Positions 1 to 9,904 are shown, counted from the first letter of the stretch. The stretch: 64,000 nt of DNA from Pseudomonadota bacterium (GCA_021781965.1 JAJXVU010000001.1:1-64000); one strand, 5' to 3'. A program made the numbers and translations. Notes: generated by a model from the letters alone, not told the origin.

Positions 1-381
1 CGAGAAGTGGCGGCTACATTGGCCGCAGCGCGCGCGGCTTGGCCGGAACGACGTCTCGTGTTAGCGTATCAGCCGCATAGGTATACACGTACGCGCGATT
101 TATTAGACGACTTTGCCGAGGTGCTATCCAGTGTCGATGTGCTATTGCTATTGGAAATATATGCAGCGGGTGAAGAGCCTATTGCTGGCATCAATAGCCG
201 CGCTTTGGCTAGAGCTATACGTGAACGAGGCAAGGTTGAACCCATTGTAGTAGGCGAAATTGCTCAATTATCAGAATTATTAGGTTCTGTGTTGAAACAA
301 AACGATGTATTGCTAACCCAAGGTGCGGGCAGTATAGGCGGTGTGGCTAAAATGCTGTTGAGTCAAAAAATAGAGGTGTAA
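1..381 (+). CDS. murC: UDP-N-acetylmuramate--L-alanine ligase, C-terminal part (partial)
   Basis: This is the 3' end of murC; the reading frame is open from base 1, so the true start lies left of the window. MurC adds L-alanine to UDP-MurNAc in the cytoplasm, the first peptide step of peptidoglycan synthesis. The visible part is the C-terminal ligase domain: it has the MurC-typical segment [17 protein letters not shown], then [17 protein letters not shown] and near the end the [13 protein letters not shown] motif. It ends 3 nt before murB on the same strand, the usual dcw-cluster order, so the two are probably co-transcribed. Confidence 0.97.
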   Translation, partial: REVAATLAAARAAWPERRLVLAYQPHRYTRTRDLLDDFAEVLSSVDVLLLLEIYAAGEEPIAGINSRALARAIRERGKVEPIVVGEIAQLSELLGSVLKQNDVLLTQGAGSIGGVAKMLLSQKIEV

Positions 382-384
382 ATC

Positions 385-1266
385 ATGTCCAGTGTGTTGC
401 GTGGTGAATTACAAGAAAACGTAAAATTAGCGGAATGGAACACGTGGCGCGTGGGGGGGGTAGCCAAGCGCTGTTATTTTCCCGCGGATAAAGATGATCT
501 TGCCGTTTTTTTAAAAAGCTGCCCACAAGACGAACCATTATTGTGGTTAGGTTTAGGCAGTAATACGTTGATCCGTGATAAGGGTTTTAATGGCACGGTG
601 ATTATCACTCAAGGGCATTTAAAAGAATTAAGCGAATTGCCTACGGGGATTATACGCGCCGAAGCAGGCGTGTCTTGCGCGCAAGTAGCGCGTTTTTCAG
701 CACGCACAAGTTATCAGCATGGAGAATTTTTGGCGGGCATTCCCGGGACCATCGGCGGCGCTTTGGCCATGAATGCCGGTTGCTTTGGTCGTCAGACTTG
801 GGAACAAGTCGTTGCAGTGGAAACCATCGACCGCCACGGCCACATCACAAAACGTACGCCTACAGAATATAAAATAGCTTATAGAGAGGTGACTAGACCA
901 ACTGAAGAATGGTTTATTGCAGCCCACTTTGAATTTCCACGCGGCAATAAAGAAGAAGCACTTGCCACTATCAAAGACTTATTAGACAAGCGCGCGGCTT
1001 CACAACCTACGGGTAAACCCTGCTGCGGCTCTGTGTTTCGTAATCCTCCGGGGGATTTTTCAGGTCGTTTGATAGAAGCTTCCGGCTTAAAAGGTTTCCG
1101 TATCGGCGGTGCCGAAGTGTCTACCAAACACGCCAACTTTATCATTAATACCGGTGATGCCACCGCTCAAGATATAGAAGCAGTAATGGCCCATGTCCAA
1201 GCCGAGGTACAGCGCTTACACGGCGTGACCTTGCAACCCGAGGTGCATATCGTCGGGGAGGTTTGA
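385..1266 (+). CDS. murB: UDP-N-acetylenolpyruvoylglucosamine reductase
   Basis: MurB is the FAD- and NADPH-dependent cytoplasmic enzyme that reduces UDP-GlcNAc-enolpyruvate to UDP-MurNAc. At 293 residues it has the length of the short (type II) MurB group. The FAD-binding region is visible early (LGLGSNTLIRD; GIPGTIGGALAMNAGCFG), the catalytic serine is in CCGSVFRNP (about Ser216), and the conserved C-terminal glutamate is in LQPEVHIVG (about Glu286). The ATG lies 3 nt after the murC stop. In most gammaproteobacteria ddl and ftsQ follow; here the next gene is a giant putative effector and no ddl occurs in the window. Confidence 0.97.
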   Translation: MSSVLRGELQENVKLAEWNTWRVGGVAKRCYFPADKDDLAVFLKSCPQDEPLLWLGLGSNTLIRDKGFNGTVIITQGHLKELSELPTGIIRAEAGVSCAQVARFSARTSYQHGEFLAGIPGTIGGALAMNAGCFGRQTWEQVVAVETIDRHGHITKRTPTEYKIAYREVTRPTEEWFIAAHFEFPRGNKEEALATIKDLLDKRAASQPTGKPCCGSVFRNPPGDFSGRLIEASGLKGFRIGGAEVSTKHANFIINTGDATAQDIEAVMAHVQAEVQRLHGVTLQPEVHIVGEV

Positions 1267-1269
1267 TAG

Positions 1270-1289
1270 TTTATCCCGTACGGGATAAA
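1270..1289. other. 20-bp perfect palindrome after murB
   Basis: TTTATCCCGTACGGGATAAA is a perfect 20-bp palindrome starting 3 nt after the murB stop. As RNA it would fold into a short hairpin with A-rich flanks, or it could be a protein-binding site. There is no T-tract, so it is not a canonical Rho-independent terminator. Confidence 0.45.
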
Positions 1290-1294
1290 AATAA

Positions 1295-1431
1295 TTTAAG
1301 ATGCAAAATTCAGAGCCGCGACCGTAAGGGAGCGGAAAATGAACGAATAACGGGAGTAACCCGGCCCTGCTCGGAGAATAATTGGATATTTTTAAGCAAA
1401 TCCTACAGAGATTTCTTAAGAATTTGCGTTT
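1295..1431 (+). repeat. MITE-like interspersed element, copy A (degenerate ends)
   Basis: This copy begins with TTTAAGATGCAAAATTC, carries the GC-rich core GAGCCGCGACCGTAAGGGA, then an AATGAACGAATAAC segment and a GGAGTAACCCGG segment, and ends with TTTCTTAAGAATTTGCGTTT. The same order of blocks occurs at 15208-15348, 30092-30228 and, inverted, at 38550-38696. The terminal inverted repeat is decayed here. The rest of the 386-bp gap between murB and the next gene holds the palindrome at 1270 and the promoter at 1553-1585. Confidence 0.7.
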
Positions 1432-1552
1432 AAAAAGCCATGCTAAACGGCTATAAAATAAGAAAATTATTACCGCATTTTAGAATGGAGCCTATAAAGC
1501 TATATTTAAATCAATAAGTTATAGTTAAAATCATTTTTCGGCTACCAAATTA

Positions 1553-1585
1553 TTTAATATTTCCTTAATGTTCGACTGTTAGAAT
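1553..1585 (+). promoter_or_regulatory. PmrA-like tandem box and -10 of the giant effector gene
   Basis: The half-sites TTTAATATT and CTTAATGTT are separated by two bases (1553-1572), followed after exactly 7 nt by a -10-like TAGAAT (1580-1585). PmrA of Legionella and Coxiella, which controls many Dot/Icm effector genes, is known to bind a tandem cTTAATATT-N2-cTTAATATT element just upstream of the -10. The start codon is about 68 nt downstream. The same layout with identical spacing occurs at 60847-60879. The site is seen in the sequence; PmrA control is inferred. Confidence 0.6.
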
Positions 1586-1652
1586 AAGCATACGATATGA
1601 TGCCCTCCCCCAAAATCATGGCTCAATAACAGATTGACAGCGAGAAAATGAT

Positions 1653-4600
1653 ATGTCCAGTAATAGTAGCGAAGCTAAAACTTATGTAGATCGTAACCAT
1701 GCTTTTTTGCAAAAGGTATTGAGCCAACCGTCAACGCATACTGATGCTGAGCATAATAAAAGAGCATTTCTCGGAGATTTTGCCGGTGAAGAAGGTAAAG
1801 AATGTTTCCCCCCTGAAGCGCTTGAAGCTATGGATTTTTTGTTACCCTTCTTATTTGACGGGGTTAAACAATATGTCCAATATAAACCCAAAAAAGAGGC
1901 TAAGGGTAATGAACTTGGGCGGCAGTTTCAAGAATTCACAGCAAAGGTCTCACAGCCGGTACCATCAGAAAAGTTAGAAGAATATAAGAGTGAATATAAT
2001 AAACAATGCCTACAGATGCTTCAACAGGTCTATGACTACATTTTTGATGAAGATGGAAATTACAATCTAGCTTTTCAAGTAAAGGATAAAAATGGCGAAA
2101 TTATAAATATCGATCAATTTTTAGCAGAACGCGGTTTAACAAAGCGAGATCTATTTTGGCAATATGTTCAAACTTGCGATTCAATAACGCAATCAAATCT
2201 TTTTGTAAAGATTCAAAAAACTCCAGGGTATGACGACTATGATGTAATGGCGGCTACCGCAATTTTCAAAGTTATGAGTGCTGATTTTAGTCTTGAGCAA
2301 GCATCCTATGCCCTTTTTGAAGAGAAGTTTTTTAGACCTAGTGATGTTAAAGCCAAAAAAGAAAGTAAAGAAGCGGTTAAAGAGTTATCTAGCCAACTTG
2401 AAGGGCCATGGCCAAAAAATATGCGTGTTTGTTGGCTTCTTACCGCACAAGCTGAAGCTCAGGAACAAGATAAAGACTTTATTCCTCAAAAAGGCATCGT
2501 ATATGTTAATCAGCTAACTTCAGGCAATTTGAATTGTTTTTATTATATAGATAAGAAGGGAAATAGAATTATTGTAAAAGTCCCTGTTGAGCATTTTTCA
2601 CCAAAGCCCCCAGCTCAAAAAAACAGAGCACTGAATCAATTTTGTGAACGGCTAGGTAGATTAAAGCAGACAAGGAAAGATAATCCATTTTCTGCAGAAG
2701 ATTCTGTAGTATTTCTGAATTCAATGGCAAGTTTTTTACCTGTAGTGAGCCCTGCCCCTGTAAAATCTGTAGCTAAAAAGAAACCTGATTTTAAAGAAAA
2801 TGATGCGGATGAAAATAAAAGCGATGAAGTAGAGTGGGAAAAGATGAAAGCGACCCGAGTTTCAAGGCAAGAAATAAGAGGGGAAAAATTCAGGGATATC
2901 AGTAAAGAGAGTAATCTTGCAAATGAAATAGAGAATGACTCCCCTAAAACGTATATTGCGTCGCTTAACAATAATCTTAAAAGTCGCATATTAAATTTTC
3001 ATCCATCTGTTGGTTCTAATTGCTCTCAAGCTAAAGGAAAAAAACATATTGAGTCTACTCTTTTATCGGACAAAGCTGCTTTAAATAAGCTTTTTAGGGA
3101 CATAGAGGAAGAAGTATTAAAGGAGCTTTCTAGTGTAATATATTATGATAATATGTTCAAGAACCTTTCTGAGTTAATTGATGACGATATAGAATTATCT
3201 AAACATATTAATAACAAAAAAGATCTTGAAATAACGCTTAAACAGCTTTTAAAATTTATTGAAAAACAGGACGCAAAGGACTATTCAGGTGATGGTTGGA
3301 CCCCAGAACAATTAAAGCATTTCAAAAAAAACCTTGAAGTTAAAATTGAAAATGAGAATAAAGAAATAGGAAGGCTAAAGTATAGAATGCACGAAATTTT
3401 TTCAGAATTGAAGTTTGAGTTGATCTCTGAAAAGGTTTTAAGCCAAGAAGAATTTGACGGATACTCTAATGCTTCTAATGAAGAAAGAATAAAAATACTT
3501 GATAAGATTAAAGTGTTTAAAAAATCACTTGTTACTGGGAAAGATAGGGTTGATGGTGCGGCACAAGAAAATCTTATAGCCTATTTTGAGCCTAAGGGAG
3601 AATTAATGGAGGCAAGACTTTCTAAGTTGGTTTCCCAAGGAATCATTGACGAAGAAATAGTAAAACTGTACGCTGAAGCTACTAATATGGGTAAAGTAAT
3701 CATTTTGCAAAGGGTTAAAAAAAATCTTGAAAATAGGATTAAAGAACAAGAAAGTGATCTTAGAGAGAAAATTGACATTCAAGATACCATTGACCGTGAA
3801 TATCAGGCTCTAGAACCCAATATTACTAATATTCGCAATGCATTTTATATACCTGACACATCAACAATTTCTCTGGAATTTCAAGTTCTGGAGCGGGTTC
3901 TCAGTGAGAATAAATTTAACTCGCTCAATTCGGTAACACTGCTTAGACTCAGACAGAAATTGAATATGTTGCGTAAAGCACACCAAGAGTTTATGGATGC
4001 AAAATTTATGGTTAATGGTGAGGCATTCAACTGGCCTACAATACAGAGCAACATTGTTCTTTTGGATAAACTAATTAGGTTGGTTGAAGCAGAGATATTG
4101 TCACAGAACGATTTCTGTGATATCAATCGTAATTATGAAGAGCTTTTAAATGCCTTTGCAAGACACCATTCTTCAACGATAGATGAGAATTTTCACGAGT
4201 TAACAAAATTGGCTAGGCTTCACTATGAAAAGAAGGTTTCAACCTATGAACTGGTTTTATGCATGGAGAAAATTAAAAAAAATAAACCCTTTGTCATACG
4301 GTTTATTCAAATTGCCGAAAATAAAGACGTGATAAAAGATACAGCTTTAGGAACAGAGCTTCTAGATTTGTTGAATTACTCAGCGCTTTCGGAAAAAGCG
4401 TATCTTTTTGCCAGAGCAAAACTTGGACAAAAAGATGTGCTTGTTAGACAGATCTGTTCTATTGCACGAAAATCACCACAAGGAAAAAAAGAAATTTTTG
4501 AAGGGCTTATAGATTTATTAATTACAGGCTATATCACGGACAAAGAGTTTATAGATGGAAGTAGATTGTTAATGACTCCTCCCTACTTCCCTCCAATTAT

Positions 4601-7600
4601 AGAGACCGGAAACGAACGAAAGGAAAAAACTGCTGAGATTTTGCTTAATATTTTGGATAAAGTTGAAGATGACTCAAATCTGAATTTGGTTGCTCATTTT
4701 GTTGAACCTAAATCGCTTCAGGAACTAGATGAAAAATTATTACAATTGTGTCATTTAGCCATTCAAGATAGTGAAAATAGAACTTCATTTTTTGATGAAG
4801 CCATGCAACTTTTAGAGCTTAGAGCTAGTGCTGAGCTTAAAGAAACAGAAGAATATAAATTTTTTATGCAATATAAGGAAGTTAAAAAAGGTATAAAAGC
4901 CAATAGCAATAATATAGAATCGCGGCTATTGACAAAACTTAATACGACAATGAGACAGTTTTATACATTAGCGCAGGAGCTGCCTGCAGCAGAACGATCA
5001 GAAGGTTATACTGTTGTTAATTCATTGGTACAAGAAAGAAAACCAAACCCTAAAGCTGAAGGTTCTAGCAAGAAGAAAGAACAACTTGAAAATTTCCAGA
5101 AAAAAATGGAAGCCAAGAGTACTTTAGGCAAAAAAATAAGTGGCGTTGCTGGAATGATACGCGGTTTAGCTTTGATGGCAGCTGGTGTTGCAGCAGGGTT
5201 AAGCGTTGCATTAATAGCCATAAGCGTCCCTATTTTTAAAGAAGGATTTGCGCTTTTCAAAGAGTCTAAATCAAAATGGAATAGAGCCTGTAAGGAAGAG
5301 AAGGCTCTAAAAGCATTAAGTAAAACGGTTGTGCCTCAATTGGAAGAAGCTGCCCGCCCTAACACATTAGCTTTTTTTGATGTAGACAAAACCTGTATTC
5401 AATGGGATGGCACCCCTAGTCAAGCAGCGGAAAAATTTAAAAAAGACTTCGCGCAAACGGTGGCACTAACGGCTCGAGATAAAAAAGAATCATTAAAAAA
5501 CTTTAATGATGCCTTTTTAAATATAGCAGAAGAAATCAAGAAGGTTCAACCCAATACTGCCGACAATATCAAAGCGTATATTAAAAAACGCATAGCAGAT
5601 CTAGAGCAAATAAAGCTTAAAAAGGTTAAGGAAGCGTTTGAATTTGAAACAATATATACCTTGAGAGATTTAGAAAATAAAGAAGATGGTACGCCGTATG
5701 GCTTAGGAAACTATTACTCTGTTTTGGAAAAGTTTGAAAATACTGTTTACACAAAATTTTATGCTGCACTAGACCAATATGTTAATTCAGTGCGATTTAC
5801 AGAAGACTTTAACTCTGGAGTGGGTGCAGTTATGTTGAGTATAGGGACTGCTATAAATCAAAATAAAAAAGCTTTAGATCCCGAAGCTGAGCTAGAAAAG
5901 CCGTGTTCAGCCACAAAAAGTAATGTAATCCAGCTGGTTTTAGAGCAAGATAAAACAATAGGCTCTGCTTGCTTATTAGATGATTCAGAAAGACATCGCA
6001 TCCTTCTTGAATGCGATAAATTTAATCACCCAAGTAAATTCACAATTCCAGTGCATACTGTAGCAGCTGATGCTGAGAAAAAAGAAGCATTTACAGATGA
6101 AAAATATAGAAAAGAATATCAAGCTAAAACAGAAGAGAAAAAAGAAAAAACACATCCCTTAATACCCCTTACATATAGCAATAATGCAAGTTCCATCTTT
6201 AGAAGTATAGGGCCTGAGGTTCTAGATCATGCTGATGAGCAGGGCCATACAGTATTACATCATGTGGCTTTAGTGGGCGATATTAAGGCAGCTTTATTTT
6301 TAATGGAAAGAGTAAAGGACCTACGAAAAGTTCTTGAAATTAAAGATAAGCAGGGTAAAACACCCCTTACTATTAGTAGTGCAAATGGAGAGAATCTGCT
6401 GGGGGTCAAGGATGAGAACGGAAAAACCTTGCTACACTTAATTGTAGAGTCTGGTCCAGGTACAATGTTAACACGGTTAATAGATAACATTGATTTGTTG
6501 ATTAAGAATGGTTCAGATATAAATGCCAAAGATAGTAATGGTAACACTGCACTGGACTATGCGATAAACAAAAAAGAAGCACAAATTATAGCAAGTTTAG
6601 CTGAAGCAGGTGTTGCCCTGACTGTTGTGGCGGTTGAAGTTAAAGATGATTTTGATCACACACCTTTATACTATGCAGTACAAAGTCATCAGAAAAAAGC
6701 GATACAAGCTTTGCTTAAACTAGATCCAAAAACAGCTTCAGTTATTGTGCTTAAGGGCGTAGAGATTGACCTACAGGCTTCTTTACACGCCGCTGCTGAG
6801 CACGGAAATATAGAAGTAATAAAAGCTTTGCTTACGATGGGTGCGGATGTTAATGCTGTGAATGAACATAACTTAACGGCCTTACACCTTGCTGCTTATT
6901 TTGGCAAGACAGAAGTGGTAAGAACTCTAATTAAAGCAGGTGCGTCAGTCAGTCTTACGAGCAAGAATGATAAGACTCCTTTAGATTATGCTATTCAAGA
7001 GAAAAATGTAGAAGCGATAGTTGCTTTCGTTGAGGCTGGTGCTAAGTTAACTACTGAAGTTGTTCAGGTTATGGATAGTAAAGGCCAAACCCTTTTAGAT
7101 TATGTGCATAAAGCGCCGAAAATAGACGAAGCGGTAAAAGCTTTTTATGAAGAGCGCAAGGTTCAGCGCAAACAACAGCAACTTGAGATCTCTTTTAGCA
7201 AAGATTTAGGGGTAAGGGTAAGCAATCCAAAGAGAGAAGAACCATATGGATTAGCGGCTGGGGAACATGATTTTGCAAATGACAAAGATTCCAAAACCTA
7301 TATTTCATCCATCACGCGTAATATTGAGAAGTTTTGCCGTGACTCAGACTCAAACGCAAAGCCAGAATTCAGAATTGTTTCTAGATTTTCAGCTTCTATG
7401 AATTATAGGTTCTCGCAGTTAGATGGTATGAACGAGTTATTAAAATATAATATAGAATTAAAGAACAAAAATGAAACGAATGATCAGGAAAAAAAGACTC
7501 TAGAAGCTGAAGTTGAGAAGCAATCGCAAGAAATTAAAAAACTTAAAGAAGAAATAGCTCTTGAAAGGGCAAGTCTTATTAAAAAAAGAGATGCTATAAG

Positions 7601-9041
7601 AAATGATCTCAACGATATATATGATTTGTTTTATATACGTCATCAAGATGGAGACATACTTGTACCCGAGCTCAAAATTCTAGATGAATTTATTCATGAA
7701 AAAAGAAATCTTTCTTTTTCCGAGCTGTTGGCGATTCAAGAGAAATTATTACTGTTATACCACGAGCATATTGACTTTAATAAAAGGAAACGCGTTGAAT
7801 TTGATGATAAACCTTTAAAAGAGAAATCATTTTCCTCTAACATTAAAAATTTAAAAAGATTGCTTAAAATCGTTGATAATAATATTAAACTTCAAATTAC
7901 GGCTAGACTTAAAGAAGTAGATCAAGGTGGCCGAACGATTTTACATGAAGCAGCAGTTAGAGGTCATTTGGGTTTGATTAAAACCTTAATTGATCTAGGC
8001 GCAGATACTACAGCCACAGACCATCAAGGTAAGACGCCATTGGACCTTTTGCAGTCTTTACGACAAGAAAGAATAACTTCTCTGAACGCTTTACTCGCTG
8101 CAATAGATAGCAACAAATTGTCTATTGGTTATCTTAAAAAGAAGCTATTGATAGCGCTGGAATATACTGAATTTGGGCGAGAACATTTTGCTTTACTGAA
8201 AGAAGATATGCGTTTTTGGGTTCTAGATCCAAACAAAAATTGGGCGGAAGTAGCAACAAGAAAAGATTTCTGCAAGAGATATATCAAATTTTCTATTGAT
8301 ACCATACAGTTAGCGCTGAAGGCAGTCGACCTATCTGTTTCCCCTCTCGAAGATCCCATACGTTTTCTGCCAAAATCTAAACAAGAAAAATATAGAAAAG
8401 CTTTACAGGAAAAAGTTGAAAAAAGAGAAGTAGACGTATCTTGGGGGTCAAGTATTCCTGAAGAGATAAAACAAGGCCAAAAAGATGCTCTTAGTACAGA
8501 CCCCGTTGATTTAGTACAATTAGACGACTATAAAGATAAAGAAGAAGAACGCAAAGATGAAGAAATAGCTCCGGTTTCCTCGGAAGTTCATATACGAGCT
8601 CTTGTTGATGATGAGACCGGAAAAGAATTGATAAGAGGCCCTGATATTAGTAACGATGGTTCGACAGAGAGACCACCTGCAGAGGTGGTAATGGCAGAAG
8701 GTATTATTGTAAATGACTCTTGCAAGTCAGTAGAACCAGTACAAAGAATGGATAGAAATCTTGTCGAGGCAGATTCTTCAGATGATGACAGTGGCAGCGA
8801 TTCTGATGATGATGAAAGACTGAACTGGGTGAAATTAAATACAGCAGTAGTAAAAAATCTGCCAGAGCCTGTAGCAGTTGACTTATCATTAAGTAGCCCT
8901 ACCCCTCCTCCATCAGTGGCGGAAAACCTTTATAGTTTTGACTTTGATCAGAATGCAGGGGTTATAGAGCCAGAAATTGAAGAATTGAAAAAACACGTAG
9001 ATAGTATAACACCAGAGCCTTCAAAAGTTCCCGTGCTATAA
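1653..9041 (+). CDS. giant HAD-like/ankyrin/coiled-coil protein, putative Dot/Icm effector
   Basis: This 2462-residue protein is rich in Lys, Glu and coiled coil. Visible order: an N-terminal helical part with no signal peptide; long coiled coils from about residue 430 to 1150; a Gly/Ala-rich hydrophobic segment at about 1168-1196 (LALMAAGVAAGLSVALIAI); a HAD-like domain at about 1235-1460 with motif I D1243-V-D1245-K-T1247, a possible motif II in VALTARD (about 1271) and an acidic DDSE (about 1443); about eight ankyrin-type repeats at about 1525-1825; another coiled coil; one more ankyrin repeat near 2090-2133; and an acidic Ser/Asp tail. Ankyrin repeats, the hydrophobic hairpin and the PmrA-like promoter all suggest a secreted effector acting in a eukaryotic host, but no substrate can be named. 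The ATG has only a weak ribosome-binding site; an out-of-frame ATG lies 5 nt upstream. Confidence 0.85.
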   Translation: MSSNSSEAKTYVDRNHAFLQKVLSQPSTHTDAEHNKRAFLGDFAGEEGKECFPPEALEAMDFLLPFLFDGVKQYVQYKPKKEAKGNELGRQFQEFTAKVSQPVPSEKLEEYKSEYNKQCLQMLQQVYDYIFDEDGNYNLAFQVKDKNGEIINIDQFLAERGLTKRDLFWQYVQTCDSITQSNLFVKIQKTPGYDDYDVMAATAIFKVMSADFSLEQASYALFEEKFFRPSDVKAKKESKEAVKELSSQLEGPWPKNMRVCWLLTAQAEAQEQDKDFIPQKGIVYVNQLTSGNLNCFYYIDKKGNRIIVKVPVEHFSPKPPAQKNRALNQFCERLGRLKQTRKDNPFSAEDSVVFLNSMASFLPVVSPAPVKSVAKKKPDFKENDADENKSDEVEWEKMKATRVSRQEIRGEKFRDISKESNLANEIENDSPKTYIASLNNNLKSRILNFHPSVGSNCSQAKGKKHIESTLLSDKAALNKLFRDIEEEVLKELSSVIYYDNMFKNLSELIDDDIELSKHINNKKDLEITLKQLLKFIEKQDAKDYSGDGWTPEQLKHFKKNLEVKIENENKEIGRLKYRMHEIFSELKFELISEKVLSQEEFDGYSNASNEERIKILDKIKVFKKSLVTGKDRVDGAAQENLIAYFEPKGELMEARLSKLVSQGIIDEEIVKLYAEATNMGKVIILQRVKKNLENRIKEQESDLREKIDIQDTIDREYQALEPNITNIRNAFYIPDTSTISLEFQVLERVLSENKFNSLNSVTLLRLRQKLNMLRKAHQEFMDAKFMVNGEAFNWPTIQSNIVLLDKLIRLVEAEILSQNDFCDINRNYEELLNAFARHHSSTIDENFHELTKLARLHYEKKVSTYELVLCMEKIKKNKPFVIRFIQIAENKDVIKDTALGTELLDLLNYSALSEKAYLFARAKLGQKDVLVRQICSIARKSPQGKKEIFEGLIDLLITGYITDKEFIDGSRLLMTPPYFPPIIETGNERKEKTAEILLNILDKVEDDSNLNLVAHFVEPKSLQELDEKLLQLCHLAIQDSENRTSFFDEAMQLLELRASAELKETEEYKFFMQYKEVKKGIKANSNNIESRLLTKLNTTMRQFYTLAQELPAAERSEGYTVVNSLVQERKPNPKAEGSSKKKEQLENFQKKMEAKSTLGKKISGVAGMIRGLALMAAGVAAGLSVALIAISVPIFKEGFALFKESKSKWNRACKEEKALKALSKTVVPQLEEAARPNTLAFFDVDKTCIQWDGTPSQAAEKFKKDFAQTVALTARDKKESLKNFNDAFLNIAEEIKKVQPNTADNIKAYIKKRIADLEQIKLKKVKEAFEFETIYTLRDLENKEDGTPYGLGNYYSVLEKFENTVYTKFYAALDQYVNSVRFTEDFNSGVGAVMLSIGTAINQNKKALDPEAELEKPCSATKSNVIQLVLEQDKTIGSACLLDDSERHRILLECDKFNHPSKFTIPVHTVAADAEKKEAFTDEKYRKEYQAKTEEKKEKTHPLIPLTYSNNASSIFRSIGPEVLDHADEQGHTVLHHVALVGDIKAALFLMERVKDLRKVLEIKDKQGKTPLTISSANGENLLGVKDENGKTLLHLIVESGPGTMLTRLIDNIDLLIKNGSDINAKDSNGNTALDYAINKKEAQIIASLAEAGVALTVVAVEVKDDFDHTPLYYAVQSHQKKAIQALLKLDPKTASVIVLKGVEIDLQASLHAAAEHGNIEVIKALLTMGADVNAVNEHNLTALHLAAYFGKTEVVRTLIKAGASVSLTSKNDKTPLDYAIQEKNVEAIVAFVEAGAKLTTEVVQVMDSKGQTLLDYVHKAPKIDEAVKAFYEERKVQRKQQQLEISFSKDLGVRVSNPKREEPYGLAAGEHDFANDKDSKTYISSITRNIEKFCRDSDSNAKPEFRIVSRFSASMNYRFSQLDGMNELLKYNIELKNKNETNDQEKKTLEAEVEKQSQEIKKLKEEIALERASLIKKRDAIRNDLNDIYDLFYIRHQDGDILVPELKILDEFIHEKRNLSFSELLAIQEKLLLLYHEHIDFNKRKRVEFDDKPLKEKSFSSNIKNLKRLLKIVDNNIKLQITARLKEVDQGGRTILHEAAVRGHLGLIKTLIDLGADTTATDHQGKTPLDLLQSLRQERITSLNALLAAIDSNKLSIGYLKKKLLIALEYTEFGREHFALLKEDMRFWVLDPNKNWAEVATRKDFCKRYIKFSIDTIQLALKAVDLSVSPLEDPIRFLPKSKQEKYRKALQEKVEKREVDVSWGSSIPEEIKQGQKDALSTDPVDLVQLDDYKDKEEERKDEEIAPVSSEVHIRALVDDETGKELIRGPDISNDGSTERPPAEVVMAEGIIVNDSCKSVEPVQRMDRNLVEADSSDDDSGSDSDDDERLNWVKLNTAVVKNLPEPVAVDLSLSSPTPPPSVAENLYSFDFDQNAGVIEPEIEELKKHVDSITPEPSKVPVL

Positions 9042-9048
9042 ATTCGGT

Positions 9049-9077
9049 TTGAATAGATGGGAACAAAGCGCTATAAT
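9049..9077 (+). promoter_or_regulatory. sigma70-type promoter upstream of the 155-residue ORF
   Basis: TTGAAT (9049-9054) and a perfect TATAAT (9072-9077) are 17 bp apart. The promoter lies just after the giant gene's stop codon and points to the coiled-coil gene at 9161. A terminator-like hairpin lies between the two. Confidence 0.6.
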
Positions 9078-9093
9078 AGGATCAGCGGATAGT

Positions 9094-9126
9094 AAAAATT
9101 GGCTGGTAAGTAATTAGCCAGTTTTT
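9094..9126 (+). terminator. Rho-independent terminator or attenuator
   Basis: AAAATTGGCT pairs with AGCCAGTTTT (ten pairs with one G.U), loop of 11-12 nt, and the right arm runs into a T-tract. It can end transcripts of the giant gene. It also lies downstream of the promoter at 9049-9077, so it could attenuate the next gene. Confidence 0.6.
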
Positions 9127-9160
9127 GCCCTAATTAGTATAACTTTGTAGGAATGTAAGG

Positions 9161-9628
9161 ATGAGTGGTTTGTCAGAGTTAAAATCATTAATAAAAGTCC
9201 AAGAAGAACGTCTCGAAAGTCTTAGGCCTACATTGGAGTTGTTTGAAAACGTTAGTACTGCGACTGAGTCTCGCATCGCAGAATTTGCAGCTTTGGTTGA
9301 AAAAAGATCGAAAAAAGAAGAAATGTGTACTGCTCGAGAGGGCAGTAAAAAATGGAATCGTATTACCTCTCAAGCACAAAGCGCCCGGGATCTCTTACAA
9401 AGCGCACAGAGAAATTACCAAGAAATACAACGAAAGTATAATGGGCATTTGGAAAATTTCAAAAGTGAGGAGATTGAACTGCAAAGGCTCAAAATTGAGT
9501 ATCAAAAATTTATATTATCACAAAGTCTTCAATCCTTGGGTTGGTTCAGCGAAACAACAAAAGAATTAAAAACAGCACAAGAAGAACTTTTTAATAGCCA
9601 ATTTTCTTATAAGACGCGGAACCGCTAA
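9161..9628 (+). CDS. coiled-coil protein of unknown function
   Basis: This 155-residue, highly charged protein is predicted by eye to be almost entirely alpha-helical coiled coil (heptad-like Leu/Ile spacing through residues 1-140). It has no signal peptide, membrane segment or recognisable domain. The start is supported by TAAGGA about 6 nt before the ATG. Its position directly after the giant HAD/ankyrin gene and its own promoter (9049-9077) suggest an accessory factor, chaperone or small effector, but this is only context. I do not recognise the family. Confidence 0.7.
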   Translation: MSGLSELKSLIKVQEERLESLRPTLELFENVSTATESRIAEFAALVEKRSKKEEMCTAREGSKKWNRITSQAQSARDLLQSAQRNYQEIQRKYNGHLENFKSEEIELQRLKIEYQKFILSQSLQSLGWFSETTKELKTAQEELFNSQFSYKTRNR

Positions 9629-9904
9629 TATAATTTTTGTAGTAACTACTCGCACCTTGTAGTTGGACTGCGTTTGTCATTGCCCGTTGAGTTTGGGCGG
9701 GAGCGTTAGGAGTGATTACAGGTTTTAAACGTATAAAGAGCGAATGCAGCACCCAACCAACGTGGGTGCGACACAGCTTAGAGTGCACCTTAGCGAAAGA
9801 GCAACCTAAGTTAGTGCGTGGTAGCCTTGGAGCCATTTCAAGGTCAAGCGCAATAGCACACCGTACTCGCTTCGGCCTGGGGGTTATGGCTCCAGACCGG
9901 AGCC
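9629..9904. other. intergenic region with one hairpin
   Basis: This gap of 276 bp between convergent genes contains GCACCCA (9749-9755) and TGGGTGC (9763-9769), a 7-bp-stem hairpin without a T-tract. A GTAACTACTCGC stretch near 9640 resembles the flank of the GC-rich repeat family (GCGAGTAGTTAC). I see no gene, tRNA or attachment site. Confidence 0.4.

Noticed and set aside
9749..9769. tRNA or terminator around a 7-bp hairpin
   Set aside because: No cloverleaf arms and no T-tract; only an isolated stem.
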